NCBI RefSeq assembly: GCF_016919175.1 | Contig: NZ_JAFFPU010000045.1 | Coordinates: 5,001-33,812, forward strand | Direction: 5' to 3' | From: Leptospira ainlahdjerensis | GTDB taxonomy: Bacteria > Spirochaetota > Leptospiria > Leptospirales > Leptospiraceae | DNA length: 28,812 nucleotides | In this document: one piece after another, positions 1 through 7,601 of the stretch | How positions within the stretch are numbered: the stretch's first letter is position 1 | Layout: each line of letters starts with the position of its first letter | Notes under the pieces: model-generated | Seen by the model: the letters and a program-made list of their open reading frames with translations, nothing else | Told to the model about the DNA's origin: nothing | Database searches by the model: none | Translations under genes and position numbers: made by a program

Positions 1-261
1 TTTATGTTTCTCATTACTCTCGCGAATGGAAACAAACACGGAATCGAAACCATTTTTTTCGAAGTTATGTCCGCTTTTGGAACCGTTGGTTTGAGTTTGG
101 GAATGACTCCTTATACGAACGATATCGAAAAGTATCTCTACATCGCTCTGATGTTTATGGGTCGCGTAGGAACCTTTACTCTTCTGATCGCTTTTACCGG
201 TCACTCCGGACTCGGAGATCTGGGAAGTAAAGACGACGGCCTGAAAATTCAGGTCGGTTGA
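1..261 (+). CDS. KtrB/TrkH-family potassium uptake subunit, C-terminal end (partial)
   Basis: This is the last 86 codons of a gene that begins before the window; the frame is open from base 1 to TGA at 259-261. The family forms the membrane pore of Ktr/Trk potassium uptake systems. The stretch [11 protein letters not shown] matches the fourth pore-loop and selectivity-filter region, in which a conserved glycine lines the K+ path. It is followed by a final hydrophobic helix ([21 protein letters not shown]) and a short polar tail, the normal end of KtrB/TrkH. The cytoplasmic KtrA/TrkA regulatory subunit, often adjacent, is not found downstream, where a toxin-antitoxin pair follows. KtrB is more likely than TrkH because the tail is short, but this is inference from a fragment. 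Confidence 0.8.
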   Translation, partial: FMFLITLANGNKHGIETIFFEVMSAFGTVGLSLGMTPYTNDIEKYLYIALMFMGRVGTFTLLIAFTGHSGLGDLGSKDDGLKIQVG

Positions 262-478
262 GAATTCTTAACTTCCCCTTTTCTAAAGTTTCAACTCTGC
301 AATCGACTTCGGTTTTCTCCGGAGCGATTCGTCTTTTGATCCAAGTTCAGAAAGATCACGTATGCTTTTGTGGTTTTGGAAACTTTGTCTTTCCTGGATC
401 TAAAAACCAAACCGACGACGTTCTCGTTCCAGGACTTTGTGAAATCCTAAAAAAAGGAGGAAAAAGGGCGAAAAAAAG

Positions 479-506
479 TTGACGAAGGATTTAAGGAATA
501 TATAAA
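479..506 (+). promoter_or_regulatory. Putative sigma70-type promoter of vapBC
   Basis: TTGACG at 479-484 and TATAAA at 501-506 are separated by 16 bases, a good match to a housekeeping promoter. The start of transcription would fall near 513, giving a very short leader before the antitoxin ATG at 533. The -10 box abuts the inverted repeat at 506-534, as expected for an autoregulated toxin-antitoxin operon. Confidence 0.5.
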
Positions 507-534
507 TATATACGAAGTTGGTATCTGTATATAT
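506..534 (+). promoter_or_regulatory. Operator-like inverted repeat over the vapB start
   Basis: ATATATAC (506-513) and GTATATAT (527-534) form a perfect 8-bp inverted repeat with a 13-base spacer. It lies just downstream of the putative -10 box and covers the first two bases of the antitoxin ATG. VapBC-type complexes, for example FitAB, repress their own promoters by binding inverted repeats with arms of about this length and spacing. The role as VapB operator is inference. The sequence is AT-rich, so chance symmetry is possible. Confidence 0.5.
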
Positions 535-790
535 GGCGCTTAGCATCAAAGACCCCGAAACCGATTTATTGGCTAGAAAATTGGCAGCCCTTACCGGGGA
601 AACTCTAACGGAAGCGATTACAAATTCACTTCGGGAAAGGTTGGATCGAATGGAACACAATCTCAATGTTCATTTTTCTCTGGATGAGATATACGATATC
701 TCTCGTCGCTTTCGGGAACGAATTCAGCAGCCGATTTCTTCCTTGGATCATGGGGACGAACTCTACAACCAAGAAGGATTGCCGGATTGA
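533..790 (+). CDS. vapB: VapB-type antitoxin (PSK/Rv0623-like)
   Basis: This 85-residue protein pairs with the PIN-domain toxin that overlaps its end by four bases. The N-terminus ([18 protein letters not shown]) followed by [19 protein letters not shown] matches the short ribbon-helix-helix-like DNA-binding segment of the PSK-type VapB group. The C-terminal part (roughly 45-85) would be the toxin-neutralising tail, which normally wraps the VapC active site. I chose ATG 533 because the family begins with the MALSIKD-type motif. An in-frame TTG at 518 would add five residues. Neither start has a clear Shine-Dalgarno. Autoregulation through the repeat at 506-534 is likely. Confidence 0.85.
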   Translation: MALSIKDPETDLLARKLAALTGETLTEAITNSLRERLDRMEHNLNVHFSLDEIYDISRRFRERIQQPISSLDHGDELYNQEGLPD

Positions 791-1185
791 TCGTCGATAC
801 TTCTGCCTTGCTCGCGATTCTTCTGCAAGAGGAAGAACAGGAGAAGTTCGTTCTTGCGATCGTTTCGAATCCGAATTCTCGAATGTCCGTCGCGAATTAT
901 TTGGAAGCCGCAGTTAGAACCGATCGCCTCAAGGATCCGGTGCTTTCTCGTCTTTTAGACGATGCTATCACGAAGCTGAAGATTCATCTGGAGCCCGTGA
1001 CGATCGAACAGATTCAATTGGCTCGAGCTGCATATAAGGATTTCGGGAAAGGGAGTGGTCATCCTGCGGGTTTGAACTTTGGAGATTGTTTTGCCTACGC
1101 TCTTGCGAAGAATCAAAGAGCTCCCCTTTTGTTCAAGGGCGAAGATTTTCTCCATACCGATGTAGAACTTGCCAAGACATATTGA
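787..1185 (+). CDS. vapC: VapC-type PIN-domain ribonuclease toxin
   Basis: A 132-residue PIN-domain protein, the usual VapC length. VapC toxins are Mg2+-dependent endoribonucleases that cut tRNA or rRNA and arrest growth unless bound by VapB. The acidic metal-binding residues expected of the fold are present: Asp4 in the opening MIVDTSAL, Glu40 in ANYLEA, Asp100 in [11 protein letters not shown], and Glu119/Asp120 in LLFKGEDF. The start is TTG 787, which shares TTGA with the antitoxin stop at 788-790, so translation is probably coupled and the toxin is made at a lower rate. No frameshift or missing catalytic acid is seen, so the toxin looks intact. Its RNA target cannot be told from sequence. 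Confidence 0.9.
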   Translation: MIVDTSALLAILLQEEEQEKFVLAIVSNPNSRMSVANYLEAAVRTDRLKDPVLSRLLDDAITKLKIHLEPVTIEQIQLARAAYKDFGKGSGHPAGLNFGDCFAYALAKNQRAPLLFKGEDFLHTDVELAKTY

Positions 1186-1227
1186 AATTCTGGTTGCAGT
1201 TCGTTAAAAAAATAAGAACCTCTGGCC

Positions 1228-2616
1228 GTGGAATATAGGATTCGAATTCAAAACCGGCATTATCAATTCGCGGGTCTTAAAAGTCTTTTAGCAAAGGCGA
1301 GCCCTCTTCGGTCGGGGGATATTTTAGCCGGAATTGCCGCTGCGAGTTATGAAGAAAGAGTCGCGGCTCAGATGATTCTTTCCGATCTTCCTTTGACCGT
1401 GTTCTTACAGGAACTTTTGATTCCTTATGAGGAAGACGAGGTTACTCGATTGATCGTGGACAGCCATGATCTCGTAGCCTTTTCTCCGATTTCATCTCTC
1501 AGCGTCGGAGAATTTAGAGAATTCTTATTGAATGAGAAAACAGATTCCGAAGTTCTTCGTAAGCTGGCCTTCGGGATAACTCCGGAAATGGCGGCGGCTG
1601 TTTCGAAAATTTGTTCGATTCAAGATTTGATTAGCATCGCCAAAAAGTGTAGGGTTGTTACAAAATTTAGAAATACGATCGGTCTTCCCGGAAGACTTTC
1701 CGTTCGACTACAACCCAATCATCCGACCGACGATTTGAAAGGAATTTCTGCGGGAATTTTGGACGGTCTTCTTTTGGGAAGCGGGGACGCGGTGATCGGA
1801 ATCAACCCTGCGACGGATAATCTTCCTTCAGTTCATTCTCTCTTAAATCTCTTGGACGCTCTGATTCAGAAGTATGAAATTCCCACGCAGAGTTGTGTGC
1901 TCAGTCATATCACGACTACTCTGGAATTGATCCGACGTGGGGCTCCGGTGGATCTTGTGTTTCAATCGATCGGTGGAAGTCAGAAACTCAACGAAAGTTT
2001 TGGCTTTGATTTGAAACTGATCGAAGAAGCACGAGACGCGGCTCTTTCCCTGAAACGTGGAACCGTTGGAGAGAACGTTATGTATTTTGAGACCGGTCAA
2101 GGAGCCGGACTTTCCGCAGACGCACACTACGACGTGGATCAACAAACTTTGGAAGCGAGGGCCTACGCGGTTGCCAGAAAGTTTTCACCCTTTCTTGTAA
2201 ATACGGTCGTAGGTTTTATCGGACCGGAATATCTCTACAACGGAAAACAAATTCTCAGGGCGGGAATGGAAGATCATTTTTGCGGTAAACTTCTCGGCCT
2301 TCCTATGGGAGTGGACGTTTGTTATACAAATCACGCGGAGGCTGATGGAGACGATATGGACACGTTACTCACGCTTCTCGGAGTTGCGGGTTGCAATTAT
2401 ATCATGGGTGTTCCGGGCGCAGATGACGTTATGCTTTCTTATCAGAGCACTTCTTTTCACGATGCGTTGTATCTTCGACAAGTTCTCGGTTTGAAACCCG
2501 CGCCGGAGTTTGAGGAATGGCTTCTACAAAAAGGAATCCTCGATTCGAATTTGATTCCTCTTGATCAAAAATTACAAACTGGACTTCTCTCCGATTTGGA
2601 AACCTTGGCCGGCTGA
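1228..2616 (+). CDS. eutB: Ethanolamine ammonia-lyase large subunit
   Basis: The 462-residue product is the catalytic subunit of adenosylcobalamin-dependent ethanolamine ammonia-lyase, which converts ethanolamine to acetaldehyde and ammonia. It aligns from its first residue with the enteric protein as I recall it, which supports the GTG start at 1228 despite a weak ribosome site. Substrate-site residues of the Salmonella enzyme are present: Arg160 and Gln162 (in VRLQPN), Asn193 (GINPATD), Glu288 (YFETGQG, enteric Glu287) and Asp363 (GVDVCYTNHA, enteric Asp362). Ser247 is also kept. At the position of enteric Glu257 there is Ser, with Glu at 256. eutC follows after two bases. No aldehyde dehydrogenase, reactivase (EutA) or shell gene is in the window. 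Confidence 0.95.
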   Translation: MEYRIRIQNRHYQFAGLKSLLAKASPLRSGDILAGIAAASYEERVAAQMILSDLPLTVFLQELLIPYEEDEVTRLIVDSHDLVAFSPISSLSVGEFREFLLNEKTDSEVLRKLAFGITPEMAAAVSKICSIQDLISIAKKCRVVTKFRNTIGLPGRLSVRLQPNHPTDDLKGISAGILDGLLLGSGDAVIGINPATDNLPSVHSLLNLLDALIQKYEIPTQSCVLSHITTTLELIRRGAPVDLVFQSIGGSQKLNESFGFDLKLIEEARDAALSLKRGTVGENVMYFETGQGAGLSADAHYDVDQQTLEARAYAVARKFSPFLVNTVVGFIGPEYLYNGKQILRAGMEDHFCGKLLGLPMGVDVCYTNHAEADGDDMDTLLTLLGVAGCNYIMGVPGADDVMLSYQSTSFHDALYLRQVLGLKPAPEFEEWLLQKGILDSNLIPLDQKLQTGLLSDLETLAG

Positions 2617-2618
2617 AT

Positions 2619-3386
2619 ATGGATTGGCAAGACTGGAAACAATGGACGACTGCGAGAATCGGTTTAGGACGCTCCGGAGTCGCACTTCCGACAAAGGAAA
2701 TCTTACAATTCCGTCTCGATCACGCCAAGGCGAGAGACGCCGTTTGGGCCGAGGTTGATTTCACCGCGCTTTCCGAATTTTTTTCCGAAAGAGAAATTCC
2801 CTCCGTCATTATCAAATCGAAAGCGACTTCAAGAGAAGAATATCTAGCGAGACCCGATTTGGGAAAAAAGATATCCTCTCAAAGTTTGCAGATCTTGGAG
2901 AATCTTCGTGAGTCCGATCCGAAACTTTCAGGGGACTTCGATCTCAGCCTTGTGATTTCGGACGGGCTTTCTGCGAGTGCGATCCGAGATTCTCTTCTTC
3001 CTTTTTTGGAAAGTTTTTTACCCTTTTTGGAAAATTCTAAAATCAGGATGAGCCCAGTAGCAATCGTCAAAAATGGACGAGTCGCGATCGGAGACGAGAT
3101 CGGCGCCTTTTGGAAATCAAAGGTGGTGATCATTTTGATCGGAGAAAGACCGGGGTTATCCACCGAAAATAGCTTGGGTCTTTATCTTACATATCAACCT
3201 TCCGTCGGCCTTACCGATGAAAGAAGGAATTGTATTTCGAATATTCGCTCGGGTGGAATGTCATTTTCGGACGCGTCCAGAAAGGCTTCGTATCTTCTCA
3301 CTCTTTCGCTTCAAAAACAACTCTCGGGAGTTTATCTCAAAGATGAGGAAGCGATTTCTCTTTCTGAGAACCGCAAAATCGAATAG
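2619..3386 (+). CDS. eutC: Ethanolamine ammonia-lyase small subunit
   Basis: The 255-residue partner of EutB; the coenzyme B12 of the enzyme sits at the interface of the two subunits. Family motifs run in order: YLARPDLGKKI (about 75), LVISDGLSASAI (about 110), GRVAIGDEIG (about 150), ILIGERPGLSTENSLGLYLTY (about 170) and RRNCISNIRSGGM (about 205). The ATG at 2619 lies two bases after the eutB stop, so the two are co-translated. It is shorter than enteric EutC (about 295 residues) and begins directly at the globular domain (DWQDWKQWTTARIGLGRSG). The enteric N-terminal extension, whose first residues target the enzyme to the Eut microcompartment, is absent. Confidence 0.93.
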   Translation: MDWQDWKQWTTARIGLGRSGVALPTKEILQFRLDHAKARDAVWAEVDFTALSEFFSEREIPSVIIKSKATSREEYLARPDLGKKISSQSLQILENLRESDPKLSGDFDLSLVISDGLSASAIRDSLLPFLESFLPFLENSKIRMSPVAIVKNGRVAIGDEIGAFWKSKVVIILIGERPGLSTENSLGLYLTYQPSVGLTDERRNCISNIRSGGMSFSDASRKASYLLTLSLQKQLSGVYLKDEEAISLSENRKIE

Positions 3387-3473
3387 AAATCTGAACATTA
3401 CGATCGATATGTTTCCTTTTCATTCCTGGATTTTCCTTGATGAATTGGGGGATTCTAAGGAATGTAACCGAGT

Positions 3474-4373
3474 ATGCTCTTACAGTATTTGAAATTGCTC
3501 CGGATCCATCAGTGGATCAAAAACGTAATCATTTTTGCGGGCATCATTTTTGCAAAAAAATTAACCGATCCGGAATCTCTTCAGCGCGTCGTTTCCGCAT
3601 TCTTTTTGTTTTCATTGGTTGCTAGTTGTCAGTATGTTATCAACGACTATCTGGATCGTAAAGAAGACGCGCTTCATCCTGAGAAAAAACACAGGCCGCT
3701 CGCTTCCGGAAAATTGGATCCTTCGTTCGCTTTATTTATCACTGCGATCATTCTTCCCTTATCTTTGATTCTTGCTTATCTTTTGCATCCCGTCTTTTTC
3801 GGACTCGTTGCGTTCTATCTCGTCTTTAACGTTTTATACAGCAAGTTTCTAAAACACATGGTGATCTTGGATGTGATGAGCATCAGCATAGGATTCGTGA
3901 TTCGTGCGATCGCCGGCGCGGTGATCATTCACGTTACCTTCTCTTCTTGGCTACTTCTTTGTACGTTTATGTTGGCGCTCTTTTGGGGTTTTTCCAAAAG
4001 AAGAGGCGAGCTTATCATTTTGGAAGGCAACGCGAAAGGGCACAGAAAAATTTTGGACGAATATTCCACGAGTTTTTTAGACATGATGTTGGGGATTGTA
4101 GCAACGATGACTCTTATGAGTTACGTTCTTTATGTGACGAGTCCGACCACGATTGCGAATCTTGGAACGGACCAAATGATTTATACGATTCCGATCGTAG
4201 TGTATGCGATCTTTCGATCGTTGTATATCATTTATATTAAGAATATGGGACACAACCCCACGAAAGCGATTCTTTCCGACTGGGGAGTTTTGATTGCGGG
4301 TGCGATCTGGGTTGCCTTGGTGATCGCGATCATGTATTCCGGTTTTGGAAAAGGGGTTCGATTCGATTTATAA
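3474..4373 (+). CDS. UbiA-family prenyltransferase, decaprenyl-phosphate phosphoribosyltransferase-like
   Basis: A 299-residue integral membrane protein of about eight to nine helices. The UbiA superfamily Asp-rich motif is seen as NDYLDRKEDALHPEKKHRPL (residues 57-76: Asn57, Asp58, Asp61, Asp65), with RPLASG following. A second conserved region (DVMSISIGFVIRAIAGAV) and the loop with KRRGEL and the EYSTSFLDMM segment resemble the mycobacterial enzyme Rv3806c, which transfers phosphoribose from PRPP to a polyprenyl phosphate, the first step to decaprenyl-phospho-arabinose. The actual acceptor and role in Leptospira are inference. A ribosome site (TAAGGA, 3456-3461) lies 12 bases before ATG 3474. 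The gene may be transcribed with eutBC, 87 bases upstream, but no functional link is evident. Confidence 0.8.
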   Translation: MLLQYLKLLRIHQWIKNVIIFAGIIFAKKLTDPESLQRVVSAFFLFSLVASCQYVINDYLDRKEDALHPEKKHRPLASGKLDPSFALFITAIILPLSLILAYLLHPVFFGLVAFYLVFNVLYSKFLKHMVILDVMSISIGFVIRAIAGAVIIHVTFSSWLLLCTFMLALFWGFSKRRGELIILEGNAKGHRKILDEYSTSFLDMMLGIVATMTLMSYVLYVTSPTTIANLGTDQMIYTIPIVVYAIFRSLYIIYIKNMGHNPTKAILSDWGVLIAGAIWVALVIAIMYSGFGKGVRFDL

Positions 4374-4404
4374 TTTTTTCTACTTTTTTTATGATCGAAT
4401 CGAA
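4357..4404. repeat. 11-bp perfect inverted repeat at the end of the UbiA-family gene
   Basis: TTCGATTCGAT (4357-4367) and ATCGAATCGAA (4394-4404) are exact reverse complements around a 26-base T-rich centre. The repeat contains the stop codon of the upstream gene. As RNA it would form an 11-bp stem at the 3' end of that transcript. No T run follows the right arm, so it is not a standard intrinsic terminator; the T runs lie in the loop. It may be a 3'-end stabilising or processing structure. Confidence 0.5.
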
Positions 4405-4654
4405 GATTGAGAGACTTATTTCAATTTTACTTTGATACGGGCTTTCATTCCGATTTAAGAAAAATGTAAGGATACAATCCATTCTCGGAATTCCGACCAG
4501 TCATTGTCTGAAAAGATTTTTTTTAGGAGTTCCTACCTCATTTTGTCGATAAAAAATTTCGAACTCAGAACATCGACTCGATGCGAATTTTCATTTCAAA
4601 AATCGGCGATCAAGGCTTGTAACCATTGACGGCGTAAGATCGAATCTAATAGAT

Positions 4655-5161
4655 ATGAGAGAAATTTTTAAAAAGACGGCGAACATTGCACTCTGGGTGA
4701 TTCTTTTTCTAATGATCACAATCGGACTTTCTATCTTTAAGGCTTCGGATCTCAAACCTTCTGTTTCGTTAAACGGAATGACACAAGTCGACGGTGTAAA
4801 GTTCGATTCTCGGAATCGAGTTTCGGTGGTGTATTTCTGGGCTACCTGGTGCGGTGTCTGTTCCACGAACCTTCCTTTGGTTCAATGGTATTCCAATCTT
4901 CTGAAAAATAGCGATCGATTCTCCTTTGTTTCCGTCGAGGAAGGGGAGAATCCTCTGAAACTTACCGCTTATATCCAAGAACGTGAAGTGAAGTTCGACG
5001 TAGTAACCGGAAATTCAAAATTCTTAAACGAATGGAAAGTAAACGCTTTCCCTGCTTTTTTTATTTTGGACCGAAATGGAGTGGTTCGATTTGCCGATTC
5101 CGGTATGATGAACCCCCTTAGTCTGTTTTTAAGAATTTGGATTTCCTACTTTTTCTTCTGA
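4655..5161 (+). CDS. Membrane-anchored thioredoxin-like (TlpA/ScsD-type) protein
   Basis: A 168-residue protein with one N-terminal membrane helix (about 10-28, [17 protein letters not shown]) and no clear cleavage site, so it should be tethered with its thioredoxin fold in the periplasm. The redox motif is WATWCGVCS with Cys66 and Cys69. The cis-proline loop is NAFPAFF with Pro133, then [15 protein letters not shown], the usual final strands. CGVC and the single anchor recall ScsD/TlpA-like disulfide oxidoreductases, which reduce or isomerise disulfides in exported proteins. The C-terminus ends in a run of aromatic residues (ISYFFF). It stands alone between two gaps of more than 200 bases. 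The redox partner is not in the window. Confidence 0.85.
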   Translation: MREIFKKTANIALWVILFLMITIGLSIFKASDLKPSVSLNGMTQVDGVKFDSRNRVSVVYFWATWCGVCSTNLPLVQWYSNLLKNSDRFSFVSVEEGENPLKLTAYIQEREVKFDVVTGNSKFLNEWKVNAFPAFFILDRNGVVRFADSGMMNPLSLFLRIWISYFFF

Positions 5162-5230
5162 TCCTTTTTCGATATTCCATATTCGTTTTTTTGAATCTCG
5201 TTCTTAAGTGATCCTTCTAAATCGGCGAAA

Positions 5231-5260
5231 CCGCTTTTTCGCGATCATCGCAAAAAGGGG
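5231..5260. terminator. Imperfect hairpin after the thioredoxin-like gene
   Basis: CCGCTTTTT-c-GCGAT pairs with ATCGC-AAAAA-GGGG across 5231-5260, giving a stem of about 13 pairs with one bulged base and one G-G mismatch. It lies 70 bases after the stop codon at 5159-5161. There is no T tract directly after it, so termination is a guess. Confidence 0.35.
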
Positions 5261-5383
5261 ATTTCATCCGGAAATATTTTTCCTAAAATGTTTCTTTAAT
5301 TCTTGGATAATGATTGTAAAAAGAATCTTTTTCTCATCCATTTCTTATAGAGAACTATTTTTGTCTTAGGAAAACTTATTTCG

Positions 5384-6763
5384 ATGCGAACCGATTCTTC
5401 TTTCCGATTTGTCATTCTCCCGATTCTTTTTACCCTGATTTTAGGATGTAAGGAAAAAAGCCCGGAAAACGCCTGTGATCCTTCTTCCGAAACTTTTTTA
5501 AAAGCCTCGATTCTCAGCTCGGCTTCCGGAAATTTATTTCCGGTCTGCGCTCCGGCGCCTCAATCTTTAAGTTATCCGAGAGCCGTTTTTGCAAACGGGA
5601 GTCCGATCAGTTTGGTTCCAACGGCTATCGGAAACGGACTGAGTTTTTCCGTTTCCCCTTCGCTTCCGAGCGGCGTGATTCTCGATTCGTTTAACGGATT
5701 TATATCGGGTTCTTATATCGGTTATGCAGGAGTGGATAGGATTTTTCAAGTTAAGGCTTCCAATTCTTCCGGAAGCGTAAGTTATTCTTTAGAATTGATT
5801 CTTTATGGAACCGCCCCTTTGAAGACGGGCCAAACCGTATGTTCCGATTCCGCCGGCTTGGCCATTTCTTGTGCGGGAACCAAACAGGATGGAGAATTGC
5901 AGAACGGAATCAGTCCGAGTTTTTCGGGACCGAATCTGATAACAGGAACCGATTACACAACGACCGATAATTTTTCCGGTTTGATCTGGAAGACTTGCAG
6001 CGAAGGATTATCAGGTCCTGCTTGCGGGACCGGAGCCTTTAACACCTTGAGTTGGGCGGCGGCTAACACCGCTTGTACCAATCTTAATGCGGGGGCCGGT
6101 TATGCGAATCGAACCGATTGGAGACTTGCCTCTGCAAAAGAATTGGTTACGATCTTAAGTTATAACGGTGCCGGTCCCGCTTCGTACTCCACCCCGTTTC
6201 CTGTCACGAGCGCTTCCGGGTATTGGAGTTCCACTCTTTATGTTCCTTTGATCGCAACGGATAACTGGTATGTTTCCTTTACGGACGGAACGATTGGAGA
6301 GACGATTCAAGCAAACACGAATAACGTTCGTTGTGTTTCAGGGTCGTCGCTTCCCGCGCAACTTTTCAAGGACAACGGAGATTCCACGATCACCGACGTA
6401 AATACGGGTTTGATCTGGGCTCAGTGTAGCGCGGGTTTGTCCGGAACCGGATGTACGACTGGAGCAATTTCTTTTCCGAATTGGACGAATGCGCTTGTTG
6501 CCTGCAACAATTTAAACCTCGCCGGAAGGGTTTGGCGTTTGCCTTCCGTAAACGAATTGAGCAGTTTGACCGACTTGAGCGTAGCAAATCCGGCCATCAA
6601 CTCATCGTATTTTCCCGCAACCTTTAACGGGAATTATTGGACTTCGACAACATATACGAATCCGACCGATGCTTGGATCGTTCAGTTTGGAGCAGGCAAT
6701 ATCGTTACCAATTTGACAAAAGGAGCCACTGCGGGAGTTCGTTGTGTGACAACCGGACCTTGA
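5384..6763 (+). CDS. Lipoprotein with Ig-like and two DUF1566 domains
   Basis: The 459-residue product has a lipoprotein signal: a charged start, hydrophobic core (FVILPILFTLIL) and Cys22 in LILGC, so it should be lipidated and exported. Residues about 58-140 resemble a putative Ig domain of the He_PIG type (LPSGVILDSFNGFISGSY...SNSSGSVSYSLELIL). Two DUF1566 (Lcl-type) repeats follow, at about 190-320 and 325-457. Each has the FSGLIWKTC / TGLIWAQC opening, a WRLAS / WRLPS motif followed by E-L, YWSST / YWTSTTY, and a closing VRCVSG / VRCVTTG. Paired cysteines suggest disulfides. DUF1566 modules are common in leptospiral lipoproteins and occur at the end of the Legionella collagen-like adhesin. 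Surface exposure or adhesion is inference. Confidence 0.85.
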   Translation: MRTDSSFRFVILPILFTLILGCKEKSPENACDPSSETFLKASILSSASGNLFPVCAPAPQSLSYPRAVFANGSPISLVPTAIGNGLSFSVSPSLPSGVILDSFNGFISGSYIGYAGVDRIFQVKASNSSGSVSYSLELILYGTAPLKTGQTVCSDSAGLAISCAGTKQDGELQNGISPSFSGPNLITGTDYTTTDNFSGLIWKTCSEGLSGPACGTGAFNTLSWAAANTACTNLNAGAGYANRTDWRLASAKELVTILSYNGAGPASYSTPFPVTSASGYWSSTLYVPLIATDNWYVSFTDGTIGETIQANTNNVRCVSGSSLPAQLFKDNGDSTITDVNTGLIWAQCSAGLSGTGCTTGAISFPNWTNALVACNNLNLAGRVWRLPSVNELSSLTDLSVANPAINSSYFPATFNGNYWTSTTYTNPTDAWIVQFGAGNIVTNLTKGATAGVRCVTTGP

Positions 6764-6818
6764 GTTTAATCGAATGAGTTCGTTCAGATTCGAATCTCCT
6801 TCAACCGATATTTAATGT

Positions 6819-7601
6819 ATGGAGCCTTTTAAACCAAAACCTCTTTTGAATAAGTCGGAACTCCGGCAGATAAAAAAATCCAGAACGAGAGTAGAGGGAA
6901 AAAAGGTTATCACCGACGACGTCAAAAAACTCAAATCACTGAGCGTAACGCCCGACCTTCCAAAAAAAGAGCTTATTCAATATTACAAAGAGCCGATTTG
7001 GATCGAATATTATATTCCTCGAGAATCGAGATTCGCGTACGAAGTAAAGTATCTTTTTGTAAAGTTAATCGACCCAATTCCTCGTCCCGAACCCGAAGAT
7101 AGAATTTTAAGAGAAGCAGTCGCTAACGGAGAATTTATCGATATCATCGAAGTGCTTTTTCAACATCCGGAGAAGGAAGAGCTGATTCGAAGCAGTTACT
7201 TAAACACCTTTCCGTTTTTAGAATCCATCTCGGCGAACTATAAGCAGTATTTAAAAAGCCAAGACGCTTACGATCTGAGAATTCCGCTATTTCATACGGA
7301 AGCGTTGATGAAACGCGAGCCCACCGTTGCGACCTTAGAATTTTTAGGTCCGTTTACGATTTTCAATCTCAACTGGTTGATCCGAAAGTTAAACGAGGCG
7401 GGAGAAGAATTTTCTCTCGAAGACGAAACCATTTCCGTGTTGATCAAAAGAAGAAACGAATACTGGGAACGAAATTCTCTCGAAGTCGACGAGGATTTCG
7501 AACTATTCGCGGCCCTTTTTTATGAGCAGGCTTTTCCGCACAGAGGTTCCGAATATGACGACGCTTTGCTATTGAGAGAAACTGACGATCCAAAAGTCTA
7601 A
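6819..7601 (+). CDS. Conserved hypothetical protein
   Basis: I do not recognise this 260-residue protein. It is soluble-looking, rich in charged residues, with a basic Lys/Arg-rich N-terminus (about 1-45) and an acidic second half (for example [10 protein letters not shown] and SLEVDEDFE near 225-238). There is no signal peptide or membrane helix. Composition and codon use match its neighbours, and the frame is intact over its full length, so I take it as a real gene. ATG 6819 is the first start, 55 bases after the lipoprotein stop. Its last four bases overlap the end of the convergent acyltransferase gene. Confidence 0.7.
   Translation: MEPFKPKPLLNKSELRQIKKSRTRVEGKKVITDDVKKLKSLSVTPDLPKKELIQYYKEPIWIEYYIPRESRFAYEVKYLFVKLIDPIPRPEPEDRILREAVANGEFIDIIEVLFQHPEKEELIRSSYLNTFPFLESISANYKQYLKSQDAYDLRIPLFHTEALMKREPTVATLEFLGPFTIFNLNWLIRKLNEAGEEFSLEDETISVLIKRRNEYWERNSLEVDEDFELFAALFYEQAFPHRGSEYDDALLLRETDDPKV

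Noticed and set aside
258..482. An open frame of 74 codons after the KtrB end, starting at TTG in the stop codon.
   Set aside because: No family likeness, no ribosome site, biased composition with a Lys-rich end, and it runs into the vapBC promoter.
4626..4652. TTGACG and TAATAG upstream of the thioredoxin-like gene as a promoter.
   Set aside because: Spacing of 15 bases and a start of transcription inside the coding region make it doubtful.
7598..7601. Four-base overlap of convergent genes as a sign of a wrong stop or frameshift.
   Set aside because: Both proteins end normally; tail-to-tail overlaps of this size are common.
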